This document shows positions 18,473 to 26,289 of a DNA stretch of 64,000 nucleotides, one piece after another (within the stretch, counting starts at the first letter, position 1; each line of letters begins with the position of its first letter). A model generated the notes under the pieces. The model searched no databases and was not told the DNA's origin. It was given only the letters and a program-made list of their open reading frames with translations. Source of the stretch: Candidatus Hydrogenisulfobacillus filiaventi (GTDB lineage: Bacteria; Bacillota; Sulfobacillia; Sulfobacillales; R501). Where the stretch lies: contig LR778114.1 of the NCBI GenBank assembly GCA_902809825.1, forward strand, positions 1,488,001 through 1,552,000, in the 5' to 3' direction. The position numbers and the translations under genes are program-made.

Positions 18473-19092
18473 GCCTGTTCCGGTCCCCTCTCCGTGCGGT
18501 CGCCTGCTACCGTCGGGCTTTTGCCGCCCAACCGGTAGGGGTCGAGCGCGAATACCACGAATTTGGCGCGGAAGACCACATCGCTGCCGCTCTGGGTAAC
18601 GACCAGCACCACCGCCCGCTGCCGCTCGCGCCGGATGACCTCGGCCCGGGCCACCAGCTCCTCGCCCGCCATCACCGGCCGCTTGAACTTGGCATTCGCC
18701 AGGCCGGTAAGCACCACATCGCCGTTGATGACTGCGATGGCCAGGGAATCGGCCTGGGCGAACAGGTAGTGGCCCCGGACCACCCCGGTGCGGGCAAAGG
18801 CCATGGTGAGGTCGGTCACCAGCCGCGAGGATCCGTAACGGCCGAGCTCCAGCTCGATGAGCTCCCCCACCATCTCCTCCCGCCCCAGCGAGCGCACGCC
18901 TTCGATCGCGCGCTGCGCCAGACCCTCCGTCCGCCGGCGCAGCTCCGGGATGCCAAGGGCCATGCGGTCCAGGCGCACCGTGGGCACGCTCACCTTGAGC
19001 TGGCGGGCCAGCTCCTCGTCGGTCACCAGCGGATGGCGTCGGACGTATTCCGCGAGCCAGCGCTGGCGCTCCTGCCGTTCCATCCGCGCCAC
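18469..19092 (-). CDS. fapR: Fatty-acid/phospholipid regulator FapR
   Basis: FapR represses lipid-synthesis genes and is released by malonyl-CoA. The 207-residue form from GTG 19092 (GGAGGG 6 bases upstream) is preferred over longer frames. The N-terminal HTH is VTDEELARQLKVSVPTVRLDR. The rest is a hot-dog domain with AFARTGVVRGHYLFAQADSL, AVINGDVVLTGLANAKFKRP and a beta-rich C-terminus. It heads the operon it probably controls. A TTAGTA half-site lies in its own promoter. Confidence 0.92.
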   Translation of the reverse strand: MARMERQERQRWLAEYVRRHPLVTDEELARQLKVSVPTVRLDRMALGIPELRRRTEGLAQRAIEGVRSLGREEMVGELIELELGRYGSSRLVTDLTMAFARTGVVRGHYLFAQADSLAIAVINGDVVLTGLANAKFKRPVMAGEELVARAEVIRRERQRAVVLVVTQSGSDVVFRAKFVVFALDPYRLGGKSPTVAGDRTERGPEQA

Positions 19093-19119
19093 CCGAATCC
19101 CTCCACCGGTTAGCGCCTG

Positions 19120-19148
19120 TTCATATGATCTACTACTAATCGCCACAA
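19120..19148 (-). promoter_or_regulatory. Possible fapR promoter with FapR-like half-site
   Basis: On the minus strand TTGTGG (19148-19143), 17 bp and TATGAA (19125-19120) lie about 30 bp before the GTG. The spacer contains ATTAGTA, resembling half of the FapR box described in bacilli. The match is weak. Confidence 0.35.
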
Positions 19149-19178
19149 AAAAAATTCCATGCAAGCATGGAATTTTTT
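19147..19178 (-). terminator. Rho-independent terminator after rpmF (bidirectional form)
   Basis: TTCCATGC-AA-GCATGGAA (19155-19172) is flanked by eight A and six T, so it can work on both strands. On the minus strand it overlaps the rpmF stop codon and separates ylbN-rpmF from fapR. Confidence 0.85.
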
Positions 19179-19362
19179 AGGCTTCCTCCTCCAGCTCCAG
19201 CACCTTGCGGCCATGATAGTACCCGCAGCTCAAGCAGATGTGCTGGGTCAGCTTGGGCGCGTGGCAATGCGGACAGATCTCCCACTGGGGCGGCTTGACC
19301 CGCCACTGCGACCGCCGGGTATGGGTACGCCGGCGCGACAACTTGCGCTTCGGAACCGCCAT
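19177..19362 (-). CDS. rpmF: Ribosomal protein L32
   Basis: This 61-residue protein of the large ribosomal subunit starts at ATG 19362 with MAVPKRKLSRRRTHTRRSQW. The C-terminal half has the zinc-ribbon cysteines CPHC and CLSCGYY. The stop is inside the terminator. It follows ylbN by 14 bases, the usual yceD-rpmF pairing. Confidence 0.97.
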   Translation of the reverse strand: MAVPKRKLSRRRTHTRRSQWRVKPPQWEICPHCHAPKLTQHICLSCGYYHGRKVLELEEEA

Positions 19363-19376
19363 GCCTCTGCCTCTCC

Positions 19377-19907
19377 TTATCTGCTCCCGTTTTGGGGGCC
19401 TTCCCGGCCCTCGAAGGTGAGCCCGCGCAGGGCCTCCCAGCGCGGGTCGGCCTCCGGCACACAGCCGCACTCGATCTCGTTGCGGTCGGCCCCGCAGACC
19501 GGGCACAAGCCTCGGCAATCCGGCCGGCAGACCGGCGCCATCGGCATGGCCAGCGCCACCGCATCCGCGATGACGTCGTCCAGGTCCAGCTCATCGGCCT
19601 GGTAACGGCTGTAGCCCAGCCACTCATCAGGGGGCCCCGGCTCCTCCCGGAACTCCTCCACGGCCGAGAACGGCACCGTCAGCCGGAAGGGCTTCAAGCA
19701 CCGCGAACAGGTGGCCTCCACCTCCGCCGTGCCGGTGATCTCCACCACCAGCGCGGCCCCGGTGTTGCGCACCAGCACGTCAACCAGCCCGGGGTCCGCC
19801 AGGCGGCTGCCGGTCCGCTCGGCTACGGCCGCCGGCCAGGGCTCCTCGAGGTGAGAGCGCTCGCTGCGGCCGACCCACTTCTTCACGTCCGCTACCCGTA
19901 CGTGCAT
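19377..19907 (-). CDS. ylbN: YceD/DUF177 protein (YlbN)
   Basis: This 176-residue protein starts at ATG 19907, with AAGGTGAGG 5 bases upstream. It has a Cys pair CSRC at mid-length and a second group CRPDCRGLCPVCG followed by ECGC, consistent with metal binding, and an acidic centre DELDLDDVI. YceD/DUF177 proteins lie next to rpmF in most bacteria and are linked to 23S rRNA or ribosome assembly. Confidence 0.85.
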   Translation of the reverse strand: MHVRVADVKKWVGRSERSHLEEPWPAAVAERTGSRLADPGLVDVLVRNTGAALVVEITGTAEVEATCSRCLKPFRLTVPFSAVEEFREEPGPPDEWLGYSRYQADELDLDDVIADAVALAMPMAPVCRPDCRGLCPVCGADRNEIECGCVPEADPRWEALRGLTFEGREGPQNGSR

Positions 19908-19976
19908 GGCCCTCACCTTCATTCGCAACGGGAGCATTGTAGCCTCGCGGATCCGGCATTGTCAAGGGAACCCGCC

Positions 19977-20462
19977 TCAGGAGCCCTGACTGCCCTTGCC
20001 CAGCACGAGCTCGATCTTCTTGGCGATCTCCTCGCTTTGGGCGATCACGCTCCGCAACTGGCGGAGATTGGCCTCCAGCTCCCGGGACAGTTCGTACTGG
20101 GCCTGGGTGAGCACCTGGGCCGAGGCGGCCGCGCTGCCGCCCTGCCCCCCCGTGGCCGCCTGGCTGCCGCCGCCGGAGCCGCCCCCGCCGGCGCCCTGCC
20201 CGCCGGCCGCATTGCGGGGCGCCACCCGGGCCTTGCGGGGGCTGGAGGTGCCGGACTGCGCAGCACCTCCTGCCGCCGGCGTCCCGGCATCCCCGCCCTG
20301 ACCGCCCGGCTGGCCGCTCCCCTGGGCCGGCGCCTGGCCCGGCGCCAGCATGCTCGACATCTCCTCCCGGATCACCTTGCGCAACGCTGCTGCGAGCCCG
20401 GCGCGGCGGCCGCTGCCCTGGGCGTTGCCGCCGGCCTGGCCGTTCTGTCCTGCCTGCGCCAT
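19977..20462 (-). CDS. Low-complexity Gly/Ala/Gln-rich protein with helical ends, function unknown
   Basis: This is a 161-residue protein with three parts. The N-terminus has a short helix GLAAALRKVIREEMSSMLAP. The middle ~80 residues are almost only G, A, Q, S and P, with one basic patch SPRKARVAPRN. The C-terminus is a probable coiled coil (QAQYELSRELEANLRQLRSV, then IAQSEEIAKKIELVLG). It lies at the place of ylbM in the Bacillus subtilis order. I do not recognise the family. The layout suggests a tether or scaffold. Confidence 0.6.
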   Translation of the reverse strand: MAQAGQNGQAGGNAQGSGRRAGLAAALRKVIREEMSSMLAPGQAPAQGSGQPGGQGGDAGTPAAGGAAQSGTSSPRKARVAPRNAAGGQGAGGGGSGGGSQAATGGQGGSAAASAQVLTQAQYELSRELEANLRQLRSVIAQSEEIAKKIELVLGKGSQGS

Positions 20463-20538
20463 CCCTGCGCCCCCTTCACCGTCCGCCGGGTTGCCCCGGC
20501 TGTCGACGGCTAGTGTTGCCCGCGGCCGGGGCCGCCTT

Positions 20539-21553
20539 TCATCCCCGGGCGGGCAGGGAGCGGAGGTCGGACAGGGCCTGGGACAGGGTCCGCACCGGGA
20601 AGATGCGCAGGTGCAGGTGATCCCGCCGGGCCATGGCCAGGGCCTTGGGGTAGTTGGCCACCGGGCACAGGAAGACCTGTGCCCCCGCCCGGGCCACCGT
20701 CACCACCTTCTGCGCTACCCCCGATGGCCCCCACCCGCCCGCCGGGCGAAATTTCGCCGGTGCCAGCCACCGTCAGGCCGTGGGTGATGTCCGCCCCCGT
20801 GATCTGGTCGTAGATGGCGAGGGCAAACATCATCCCTGCGCTGGGCCCGCCGATGTTGCCGGCCTGGATGCGGACCGGCCGCGGGATGCGGTAGACCAGG
20901 TCGGGACCCACGTACACCCCGATCGCCGGGCGGGGATCGCCGGGAATCCGGCTGAGACGGATGGGGATGACCTGTTCCGCCCCCTGCCGCCGGACCGTCA
21001 CCGGCACGATCGCCCCTACCGGGTAGCCGGCCAGGGCCTGAACCAGCGCCTGGGGACTGTTGACGGGATGTCCGCCCACGGCGGTGATGACGTCCCCGAT
21101 GTGGAGGTGCCCCACGGCGCCGGTGCCTTTCAGAATCCCTTCCACCAGCACCCCCGGCCGGGTCACCACCGCCGCCGGCAGTCCGGCCAGCCGCTCCCCT
21201 GCCACCGCCGCATTGCGTTGGCTGGCGTCCATCATCTGCAGGTTGACCTGCTGGAACTGGCGCATATTGAGGCCGCCGGTCACCTGCTGCTCCTTGACCA
21301 GCTCCACGTTGGGATCCAGCCGGGCCGCCAGGGCCATCAGCTCGTTGGCCTTGCTGACATCAATGGCCACCATCAGGAGTTTGCCGTGGCGCAGCGGATG
21401 CCCATGCTCAACATGGACCATTTCGGCCAGGTTGCCGGTGATGCCGGGCGCCATGACGATATAGGGGCTGGGCATAAACCAGAGCCCGGCCCCCACCGCC
21501 GCCAGCACCATCAGCAGCCCCAGGGCTATCTTCCATCCCCGCCCGGATCCCAT
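20539..21553 (-). CDS. ylbL: PDZ-containing Lon-like serine protease (YlbL), frameshifted
   Basis: The protein has one N-terminal membrane segment (IALGLLMVLAAVGAGLWFM), a PDZ domain around GAVGHLHIGDVITAVGGHPV, and a Lon-type proteolytic domain with the nucleophile Ser in GGPSAGMMFALAIYD. After GEISPGGRVGAIGG the frame shifts at a run of five G near 20728-20736. In the other frame the family sequence continues as VAQKVVTVARAGAQVFLCPV, with the dyad Lys in QKVV, and ends at 20541. Without correction the Ser-Lys dyad is split. The gene follows ylbK with a 28-base overlap. Confidence 0.85.
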
Positions 21554-22338
21554 CGGGCCCCCTCCTCCCTACCGGCCAGGCGGAGCAGATGCGGCAGCCG
21601 GGCTTCGGCCGCCGCCTCCCCGGCGGCAATGAACTCCCGCGCCCGGCTCATGTCCGCCTGCCGCCAGTGGCCCACCGCCGGCTCAATCACCGCCTCCGCC
21701 CGCACCGGCACATGGCGCTTCAGTTCCAGCGCCTGGATGTCAAAGGCCTGAAACAGCACATCGAACACCGACCCGATATGGGGGGCCAACTGGATGCCGA
21801 CGTCCACCGCCACCACCGGGTGCCCGGGAAACTCGGCCCGGGCCACGTCCACCGGCACCCGCTGCAGCACGCCGCCGTCGATCAGCAGCTGTCCCTCCCG
21901 CACCACCGGGCTGAACAGCCCCGGGATGGCGATGGTGGCCCGCACCCCTTCCGCGAGGTTGCCCTCCCGGATCACCACCGGCCGGCCCCGTTCCAGGTCC
22001 ACGGCCACCACCGCCAGCGGAGGCCGGCAGTGCGCAAAGGTGCGGGCGCCGGTCAGCAGCCGTAGAAGGCCCTCCACCTTGCGGCCGGAAAACAGGCCCA
22101 ACCGGGAGACGGAAAAGTCCAGCCAATGGCCGCGCCGCACCTTGAGCGCCAGCTGTTCCAGCCCCTGCGCGCTGTAGCCGGCGCAATAGAGCGCCCCCAG
22201 CAGCCCGCCCATGCTGGTGCCGACGATGCCCACCACCGGAATCCGGTGCCGCTCCAGCACCTTCAGCACGCCGATGTGGGCCAGGCCGCGGGCCCCCCCG
22301 GCCGATAGGGCCAGGACCACCCCTCTGTCCCCGTTCAT
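21526..22338 (-). CDS. ylbK: Patatin-like phospholipase family protein (YlbK/RssA type)
   Basis: The 270-residue form starts at ATG 22338 after GGGAGG. It has the oxyanion loop LSAGGARGLAHIGVLKVLE, the nucleophile in GIVGTSMGGLLGALYCAGY, and the catalytic Asp in LLIDGGVLQRVPVD. These define a Ser-Asp dyad lipid hydrolase of unknown substrate. Position between coaD and ylbL matches Bacillus subtilis ylbK. Confidence 0.88.
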   Translation of the reverse strand: MNGDRGVVLALSAGGARGLAHIGVLKVLERHRIPVVGIVGTSMGGLLGALYCAGYSAQGLEQLALKVRRGHWLDFSVSRLGLFSGRKVEGLLRLLTGARTFAHCRPPLAVVAVDLERGRPVVIREGNLAEGVRATIAIPGLFSPVVREGQLLIDGGVLQRVPVDVARAEFPGHPVVAVDVGIQLAPHIGSVFDVLFQAFDIQALELKRHVPVRAEAVIEPAVGHWRQADMSRAREFIAAGEAAAEARLPHLLRLAGREEGARWDPGGDGR

Positions 22339-22357
22339 GGCCGCCTCCCGCCGGAAC

Positions 22358-22753
22358 CTAGGCACCGTCGGGTTCCACACTGCGCACCGGCGGCGTCCGC
22401 AGCTCGCGCCGGTTCTCGCGCACCTCCCCCAGCAACCGGCTCAGCTGATCCTCCAGGCCGGCCAGCAGCTCGTCGGCATAGGCCCGGGCGCCTTCCCGGA
22501 TCTGGCGCGCCACCCGCTGGGCCGGCTCCAGGCCGGCGACGGGCCCGGGAGGGTCCGACACCCGCGCCAGGGCCTCCAGCACCGCCTCCAGTTCCTCCTG
22601 CAGGCCCCGCAGCCGGGCCTCCTCCACTAGCAGCTGCCCGGTCCACGGCACCCGCCGGGCCTGGCCCAAGAGGCCGGCGAGCTCCGCCACCACCCGCCGC
22701 AGCCGCCCCTCCACCGCTTCCCGGCTTGCACTCCCGCCCGTTGTGGCCGTCAC
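22358..22753 (-). CDS. Small helical protein, function unknown
   Basis: This is a 131-residue protein predicted to be almost entirely helical (REAVEGRLRRVVAELAGLLG, LQEELEAVLEALARV, LLAGLEDQLSRLLGEVRENR). It overlaps the coaD stop by 4 bases (GTGA), so it belongs to the same operon. It occupies the place of ylbJ in Bacillus subtilis but is not YlbJ, which is a membrane protein. No family recognised. Confidence 0.6.
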   Translation of the reverse strand: MTATTGGSASREAVEGRLRRVVAELAGLLGQARRVPWTGQLLVEEARLRGLQEELEAVLEALARVSDPPGPVAGLEPAQRVARQIREGARAYADELLAGLEDQLSRLLGEVRENRRELRTPPVRSVEPDGA

Positions 22754-23286
22754 TCCCCGTTCCTCCCCCTGTCCGCCGGGCCTGTCTCCCGGCCAGACGC
22801 GAACTTGGCCTTCAACGCTGCCTCCACCGCCGCCGGCACCAGCCCGGAAATATCGGCGCCGTAAGCCGCCAGCTCCTTCACCAGCGTCGAGCTCAGGTAG
22901 GAATAGTTTTCCCGCGTCAACATGAAGACGGTTTCGATGTCCGGCGCCAGCCGTTTGTTCATGAGCGCCATCTGAAACTCGTAGTCGAAGTCCAGCACCG
23001 CCCGCAGGCCCCGGATGATGACCCCCGCCCCGATGGAGCGCGCGTACTCGACCAGCAGCGACCGGCTCTGGTCCACCCGCACGCCCCGCAGATGGCGGGT
23101 GGCGGCCTCCGCCAGCGCCACCCGTTCGGCGGCGTCGAACAGCGGCCGCTTCTGGGAATTGCTGAACACCGTGACCCAGACTTCGTCGAAGAGGCGGGTG
23201 GCCCGTTCAATGACGTCCAGATGCCCGTTCGTGATGGGATCGAACGACCCCGGATACAGGGCCCGCCGGCCGGCAGCCCCCCTCAC
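22750..23286 (-). CDS. coaD: Phosphopantetheine adenylyltransferase
   Basis: CoaD makes dephospho-CoA from 4'-phosphopantetheine and ATP. The 178-residue frame from GTG 23286 has [20 protein letters not shown] with the TxGH nucleotidyltransferase site, [20 protein letters not shown], and [19 protein letters not shown]. It overlaps the rsmD stop (GTGA). The close SD (GGAAGG directly before GTG) makes the exact start slightly uncertain. Confidence 0.95.
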   Translation of the reverse strand: MRGAAGRRALYPGSFDPITNGHLDVIERATRLFDEVWVTVFSNSQKRPLFDAAERVALAEAATRHLRGVRVDQSRSLLVEYARSIGAGVIIRGLRAVLDFDYEFQMALMNKRLAPDIETVFMLTRENYSYLSSTLVKELAAYGADISGLVPAAVEAALKAKFASGRETGPADRGRNGE

Positions 23287-23852
23287 CCTTCCTGCCCCCT
23301 TTCCCCGCGTGCCGGGACGTAAAAGACCAGCTCGGTGCCGCCATAGCGGCGCACCCGCTCCAGCTCCAGGCCCGCCAGCTGACCGAAGTCGCCCCCTGCA
23401 GGCCGTTCCAGCACCACCAGCCCGCCGGGGGCCAGCACCCGGTGCAGCTCCCCCCGCACCGCCGCACTCAACCCCAGCTGCCAGGGGGGGTCGGCCAGGA
23501 CCAGGTCGAACCGCTCGCCGGCCGCCAGCCACCGCCGGAGGGCGGACTCCGCCGTCCCCTCCCAGACCGTGGCCGGCGGCTGGTCCGGGCCCAGGGCGGC
23601 CAAGTTGCGGCGCAGGACCTGTCGCGCCCGGCGGTCGGGCTCCACCAGCCAGACCGACGCCGCGCCGCGGGACCAGGCCTCCAGCCCCAAGGCCCCGGTC
23701 CCGGCGTACAGGTCCGCCACCCGCGCTCCGGGCAGGCGGGGGGCCAGGATGTTGAACAACGCCTCCCGCACCCGTTCCTGGGTGGGACGGGTGCCCCGCC
23801 CCGGCGGGGCCGCCAGACGGCGCCCCCCGGCCCTGCCGCCGATGATCCGCAC
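23283..23852 (-). CDS. rsmD: 16S rRNA (guanine966-N2)-methyltransferase
   Basis: This 189-residue protein has the RsmD opening [15 protein letters not shown], the SAM site [19 protein letters not shown], the catalytic DPPW in [10 protein letters not shown], and LVVLERPAG. It methylates G966 of 16S rRNA. It precedes coaD as in most Bacillota; in Bacillus it is ylbH. Confidence 0.95.
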   Translation of the reverse strand: MRIIGGRAGGRRLAAPPGRGTRPTQERVREALFNILAPRLPGARVADLYAGTGALGLEAWSRGAASVWLVEPDRRARQVLRRNLAALGPDQPPATVWEGTAESALRRWLAAGERFDLVLADPPWQLGLSAAVRGELHRVLAPGGLVVLERPAGGDFGQLAGLELERVRRYGGTELVFYVPARGERGQEG

Positions 23853-23912
23853 CCGTGCCTCGTCCTTTCCGGGCCAATCCCGCCTTATTATACCGGTTTT
23901 TGCCCCCCGCCC

Positions 23913-24683
23913 TCAGGAGGCCGGTCCCGGGGCCGGCGCCATGCGGAGGAGCTCGGACACGGTCACCGACCGCCAGCCGCCGGCGGCCAGGTCGCGCAGG
24001 ATAATGGCCAGGGCCTCCACCGTCTGGCTGCGATCCCCCCCGCCGTCGTGCATCAGCACAATGTCGCCCGGTTCCAGGTGCGCGAGCACCCGCTGCACAA
24101 TCGTCCCTACCCCGGGCCGGGTCCAGTCCCGGCTGTCCTCCGTCCAGGACCACATGACCACGTGCAGGCCCAGCCGGCGGGCCACCTCCAGGAGGTCCCG
24201 GTTGTAGGTGCCATAGGGGGGGCGCAGCAGCACCGGCGTCCGTCCGGTCAGCCGGGTCAACAGGTCCTGGGCCCGGCGCAAATCGGCCTCATCGGTGGCC
24301 GCGGAATGGCGTGCCAGGTTGAGGTGGGAATAGGTGTGATCAGCCACCTCCATGCCGGCCTGGGCTTCCGCCCGCACGTACTGGGGATAGCGGGCCGCAT
24401 TCTGCCCCAGCACAAAGAAGGTGGCCTGCTGGTGATAGTGCTGCAGCAGCTCCAGGATGCGGGGGGTGTAAGGCGAGGGCCCGTCGTCGAAGGTGAGGGC
24501 GATGACCCGGCGGTCGGGCGGCAGGTCCACATACCACACCACCCCGGGCGCGTGCCCGCCCCGGGCCGAAGCGGGCCGGTGACGGGCGGCCAGCGGCCAG
24601 AGAGCGGCCAGGCCCAGGGCCGCCGCCAGCAGCAGGCGCCAGTGCCGGCGCCAGCCAGTCAAAGAGAAGGTGACCACCTTCAT
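23913..24683 (-). CDS. Polysaccharide deacetylase with N-terminal membrane anchor
   Basis: This is a 256-residue protein from ATG 24683. One hydrophobic segment (LLLAAALGLAALWPLAA) anchors it outside the cell. The NodB domain is complete: ALTFDDGPSPYTP with metal Asp, ADHTYSHLNLA (H-x3-H), LRPPYGTYN, and DIVLMHDGGG. Such enzymes deacetylate peptidoglycan or chitin-like sugars; in spore formers several act on cortex or germ-cell wall. The substrate is not decidable here. It overlaps the yqhV-like gene by 4 bases. Confidence 0.92.
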   Translation of the reverse strand: MKVVTFSLTGWRRHWRLLLAAALGLAALWPLAARHRPASARGGHAPGVVWYVDLPPDRRVIALTFDDGPSPYTPRILELLQHYHQQATFFVLGQNAARYPQYVRAEAQAGMEVADHTYSHLNLARHSAATDEADLRRAQDLLTRLTGRTPVLLRPPYGTYNRDLLEVARRLGLHVVMWSWTEDSRDWTRPGVGTIVQRVLAHLEPGDIVLMHDGGGDRSQTVEALAIILRDLAAGGWRSVTVSELLRMAPAPGPAS

Positions 24684-24949
24684 CGCCGGGTCCCCCACAG
24701 GATCAGTCCCACCCCGGCCCCGATCCACACCAGGCGGGCGGCAGGCAGGCGGCTTTGCGCCAGTCCCGCCAGGCCCAACGCCATGGTGGTGGTGAGCACC
24801 AGCGGGCCCACCAGCCCCAACAGGCCATTGATGCGCACCGCCGTTTCCAGCCGCTGAAACCGCCACATCAGCAAGGCGCCGGTCAGCTCGGCCAGGGCCG
24901 AGAACAGGCGGATGGCCACCATTCCCCGCAGGAACACATGTTGGGACAT
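24680..24949 (-). CDS. YqhV family (DUF2619) membrane protein
   Basis: This 89-residue protein has three hydrophobic segments (MVAIRLFSALAELTGALLMW, GLLGLVGPLVLTTTMALGLA and WIGAGVGLILWG). The pattern matches YqhV, a small membrane protein encoded beside spoIIIA genes in many spore formers. Here it sits between a DUF441 protein and a deacetylase. Its function is unknown; the link to sporulation is by family only. Confidence 0.7.
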   Translation of the reverse strand: MSQHVFLRGMVAIRLFSALAELTGALLMWRFQRLETAVRINGLLGLVGPLVLTTTMALGLAGLAQSRLPAARLVWIGAGVGLILWGTRR

Positions 24950-24967
24950 GCCTTCGTGCCCACCCCC

Positions 24968-25432
24968 CTATCCCGGAAATACCCGCCGGACAATCTCCAG
25001 CAGCAGGTAGGTGACCCCTGCCGCCATGAGGGGCCCCACCGGCACCCCGCCCCAGAGCACGATGCCGAGGATCGACCCCACAATCAGCCCGACCATCAGT
25101 TCGGAATGGTCCGCCAGCAGCCGCAGCCCGCGCCCGTTGAGGTGGGTGGCCACCGCCCCGCCCACCACCGCCAGCAGTCCGGGTAAGGTCAGAAAGCTGC
25201 GGGCTACCGCCCGCAGGTCGATCCGGCCCACCGCGAAGGGCACCAGCATGGCTAAAGTGAGGAACAGGAGGCCGAACTCGACGCCCCGCCGTTCCAGTAC
25301 CCCGAAGAGAAAGCCCAGGCGGGCCAGGCGGATCACCAGGAGGATGGCCGCCGAGGAGGCGACCAGGGCGGAACGTGCCCACAGGCCCAGGGCCAGGAGC
25401 AGAAGCAGCCCGATGTTCTGTGCGTCCAGCAT
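24968..25432 (-). CDS. DUF441 family membrane protein
   Basis: This is a 154-residue protein from ATG 25432, with AGGGAGG upstream. It has four or five membrane spans (NIGLLLLLALGLWARSALVA, LLFLTLAMLVPFAVG, FLTLPGLLAVVGGAVATHLN, GLIVGSILGIVLWGGVPVGP). This matches DUF441 (YtwI/YeaL-type) proteins of unknown function. Two tandem dyads lie in its promoter region. Confidence 0.75.
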   Translation of the reverse strand: MLDAQNIGLLLLLALGLWARSALVASSAAILLVIRLARLGFLFGVLERRGVEFGLLFLTLAMLVPFAVGRIDLRAVARSFLTLPGLLAVVGGAVATHLNGRGLRLLADHSELMVGLIVGSILGIVLWGGVPVGPLMAAGVTYLLLEIVRRVFPG

Positions 25433-25448
25433 CCCCGGCCTCCCTGCG

Positions 25449-25486
25449 TGTCCGTCCGGACACTTGAGGGTATGTCCCCGGGGACA
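25449..25486. promoter_or_regulatory. Tandem TGTCC-N4-GGACA dyads
   Basis: TGTCCGTCCGGACA (25449-25462) and TGTCCCCGGGGACA (25473-25486) are two 14-bp dyads with the same arms and a 24-bp repeat distance. They lie between the comB terminator and the DUF441 gene. Tandem identical half-sites two helical turns apart suggest an operator pair. Confidence 0.45.
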
Positions 25487-25488
25487 CG

Positions 25489-25516
25489 AAAAGACCGGCG
25501 CCCGGGGGCGCCGGTC
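25489..25516 (-). terminator. Rho-independent terminator after comB
   Basis: GACCGGCGCC (25493-25502), a 4-base loop and GGCGCCGGTC (25507-25516) form a perfect 10-bp stem, followed on the minus strand by TTTT. Confidence 0.8.
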
Positions 25517-25530
25517 CGAGGCTGCCGGGA

Positions 25531-26274
25531 TCACAGCCCGGCGGTAATCCAGCCCTGGGTCCCCACCACGGGGACCAGGTCGAACAGGTCCTCCCGGGCC
25601 GCCCAGCCGATGTCGGCCTCCAGCCCGCGCGCACGCAGGCTGGCCGCATGCCGGGCCAGGTTGAGCGCCCGCGGCAGGTCCGCCTGCATGCGTTCATAGG
25701 CCCAGGCCGCCAGCTGCGCCTCATCACTGCGGGCCTCCGGCGGCCAGTAGCGGGCCATGGCCCCGGCCGCCAGCACATCCTCGAGGCTCAGCACCCCCTC
25801 CGTGCCGGCGCACACCAGGACCGCCGGCCGGCCCGAGGCCCGGGCGGCGCGGGCCACCGCCCCGGCATTGACCAGGGCCCCCAGGGCCACGGTGGCGGCG
25901 CCCCCCGTCCGCACCCGGTCCAGCGCCCGGGTGCCGTTGGTAGTGGTGAACACCAGCCGCCGGCCGGCTACCCGTTCGGGGGGATAATCGGCAGGCGAGT
26001 TGCCGCCGTCAAAGCCGGGCGGGGCCACATTATCCCGTTCCCCGCCCAGCAGCCAGCCGGGACGGGAGCGGGCCAGGGCCCGGGCCTCCTCCAGCCCGGC
26101 CACCGGCAGCACCGCCTCCGCCCCCCGCGCCAGCACCGTGATGAGCGTGGTGGTGGCCCGCAGGACATCAATCACCACCGCATAGCGGCCGCGGTAGCGG
26201 TCCTCCCAGTCCTGCCAGCGCCAGAGCACATGCACGCCGGCCCCCTGCGTCTGCTCCATGCTGCCGCCCCGCAT
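25531..26274 (-). CDS. comB: 2-phosphosulfolactate phosphatase
   Basis: ComB dephosphorylates 2-phospho-3-sulfolactate to 3-sulfolactate. The 247-residue protein shows AVVIDVLRATTTLITVLARG, LLGGERDNVAPPGFDGGNSP, LVFTTTNGTRALDR and VLVCAGTEGVLSLEDVLAAG, the family pattern. It lies 15 bases after comA. In spore formers the product sulfolactate is a major spore solute; in methanogens it leads to coenzyme M. The spore role is the better fit. Confidence 0.9.
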   Translation of the reverse strand: MRGGSMEQTQGAGVHVLWRWQDWEDRYRGRYAVVIDVLRATTTLITVLARGAEAVLPVAGLEEARALARSRPGWLLGGERDNVAPPGFDGGNSPADYPPERVAGRRLVFTTTNGTRALDRVRTGGAATVALGALVNAGAVARAARASGRPAVLVCAGTEGVLSLEDVLAAGAMARYWPPEARSDEAQLAAWAYERMQADLPRALNLARHAASLRARGLEADIGWAAREDLFDLVPVVGTQGWITAGL

Positions 26275-26289
26275 TTCCGCCGGCGGGGT

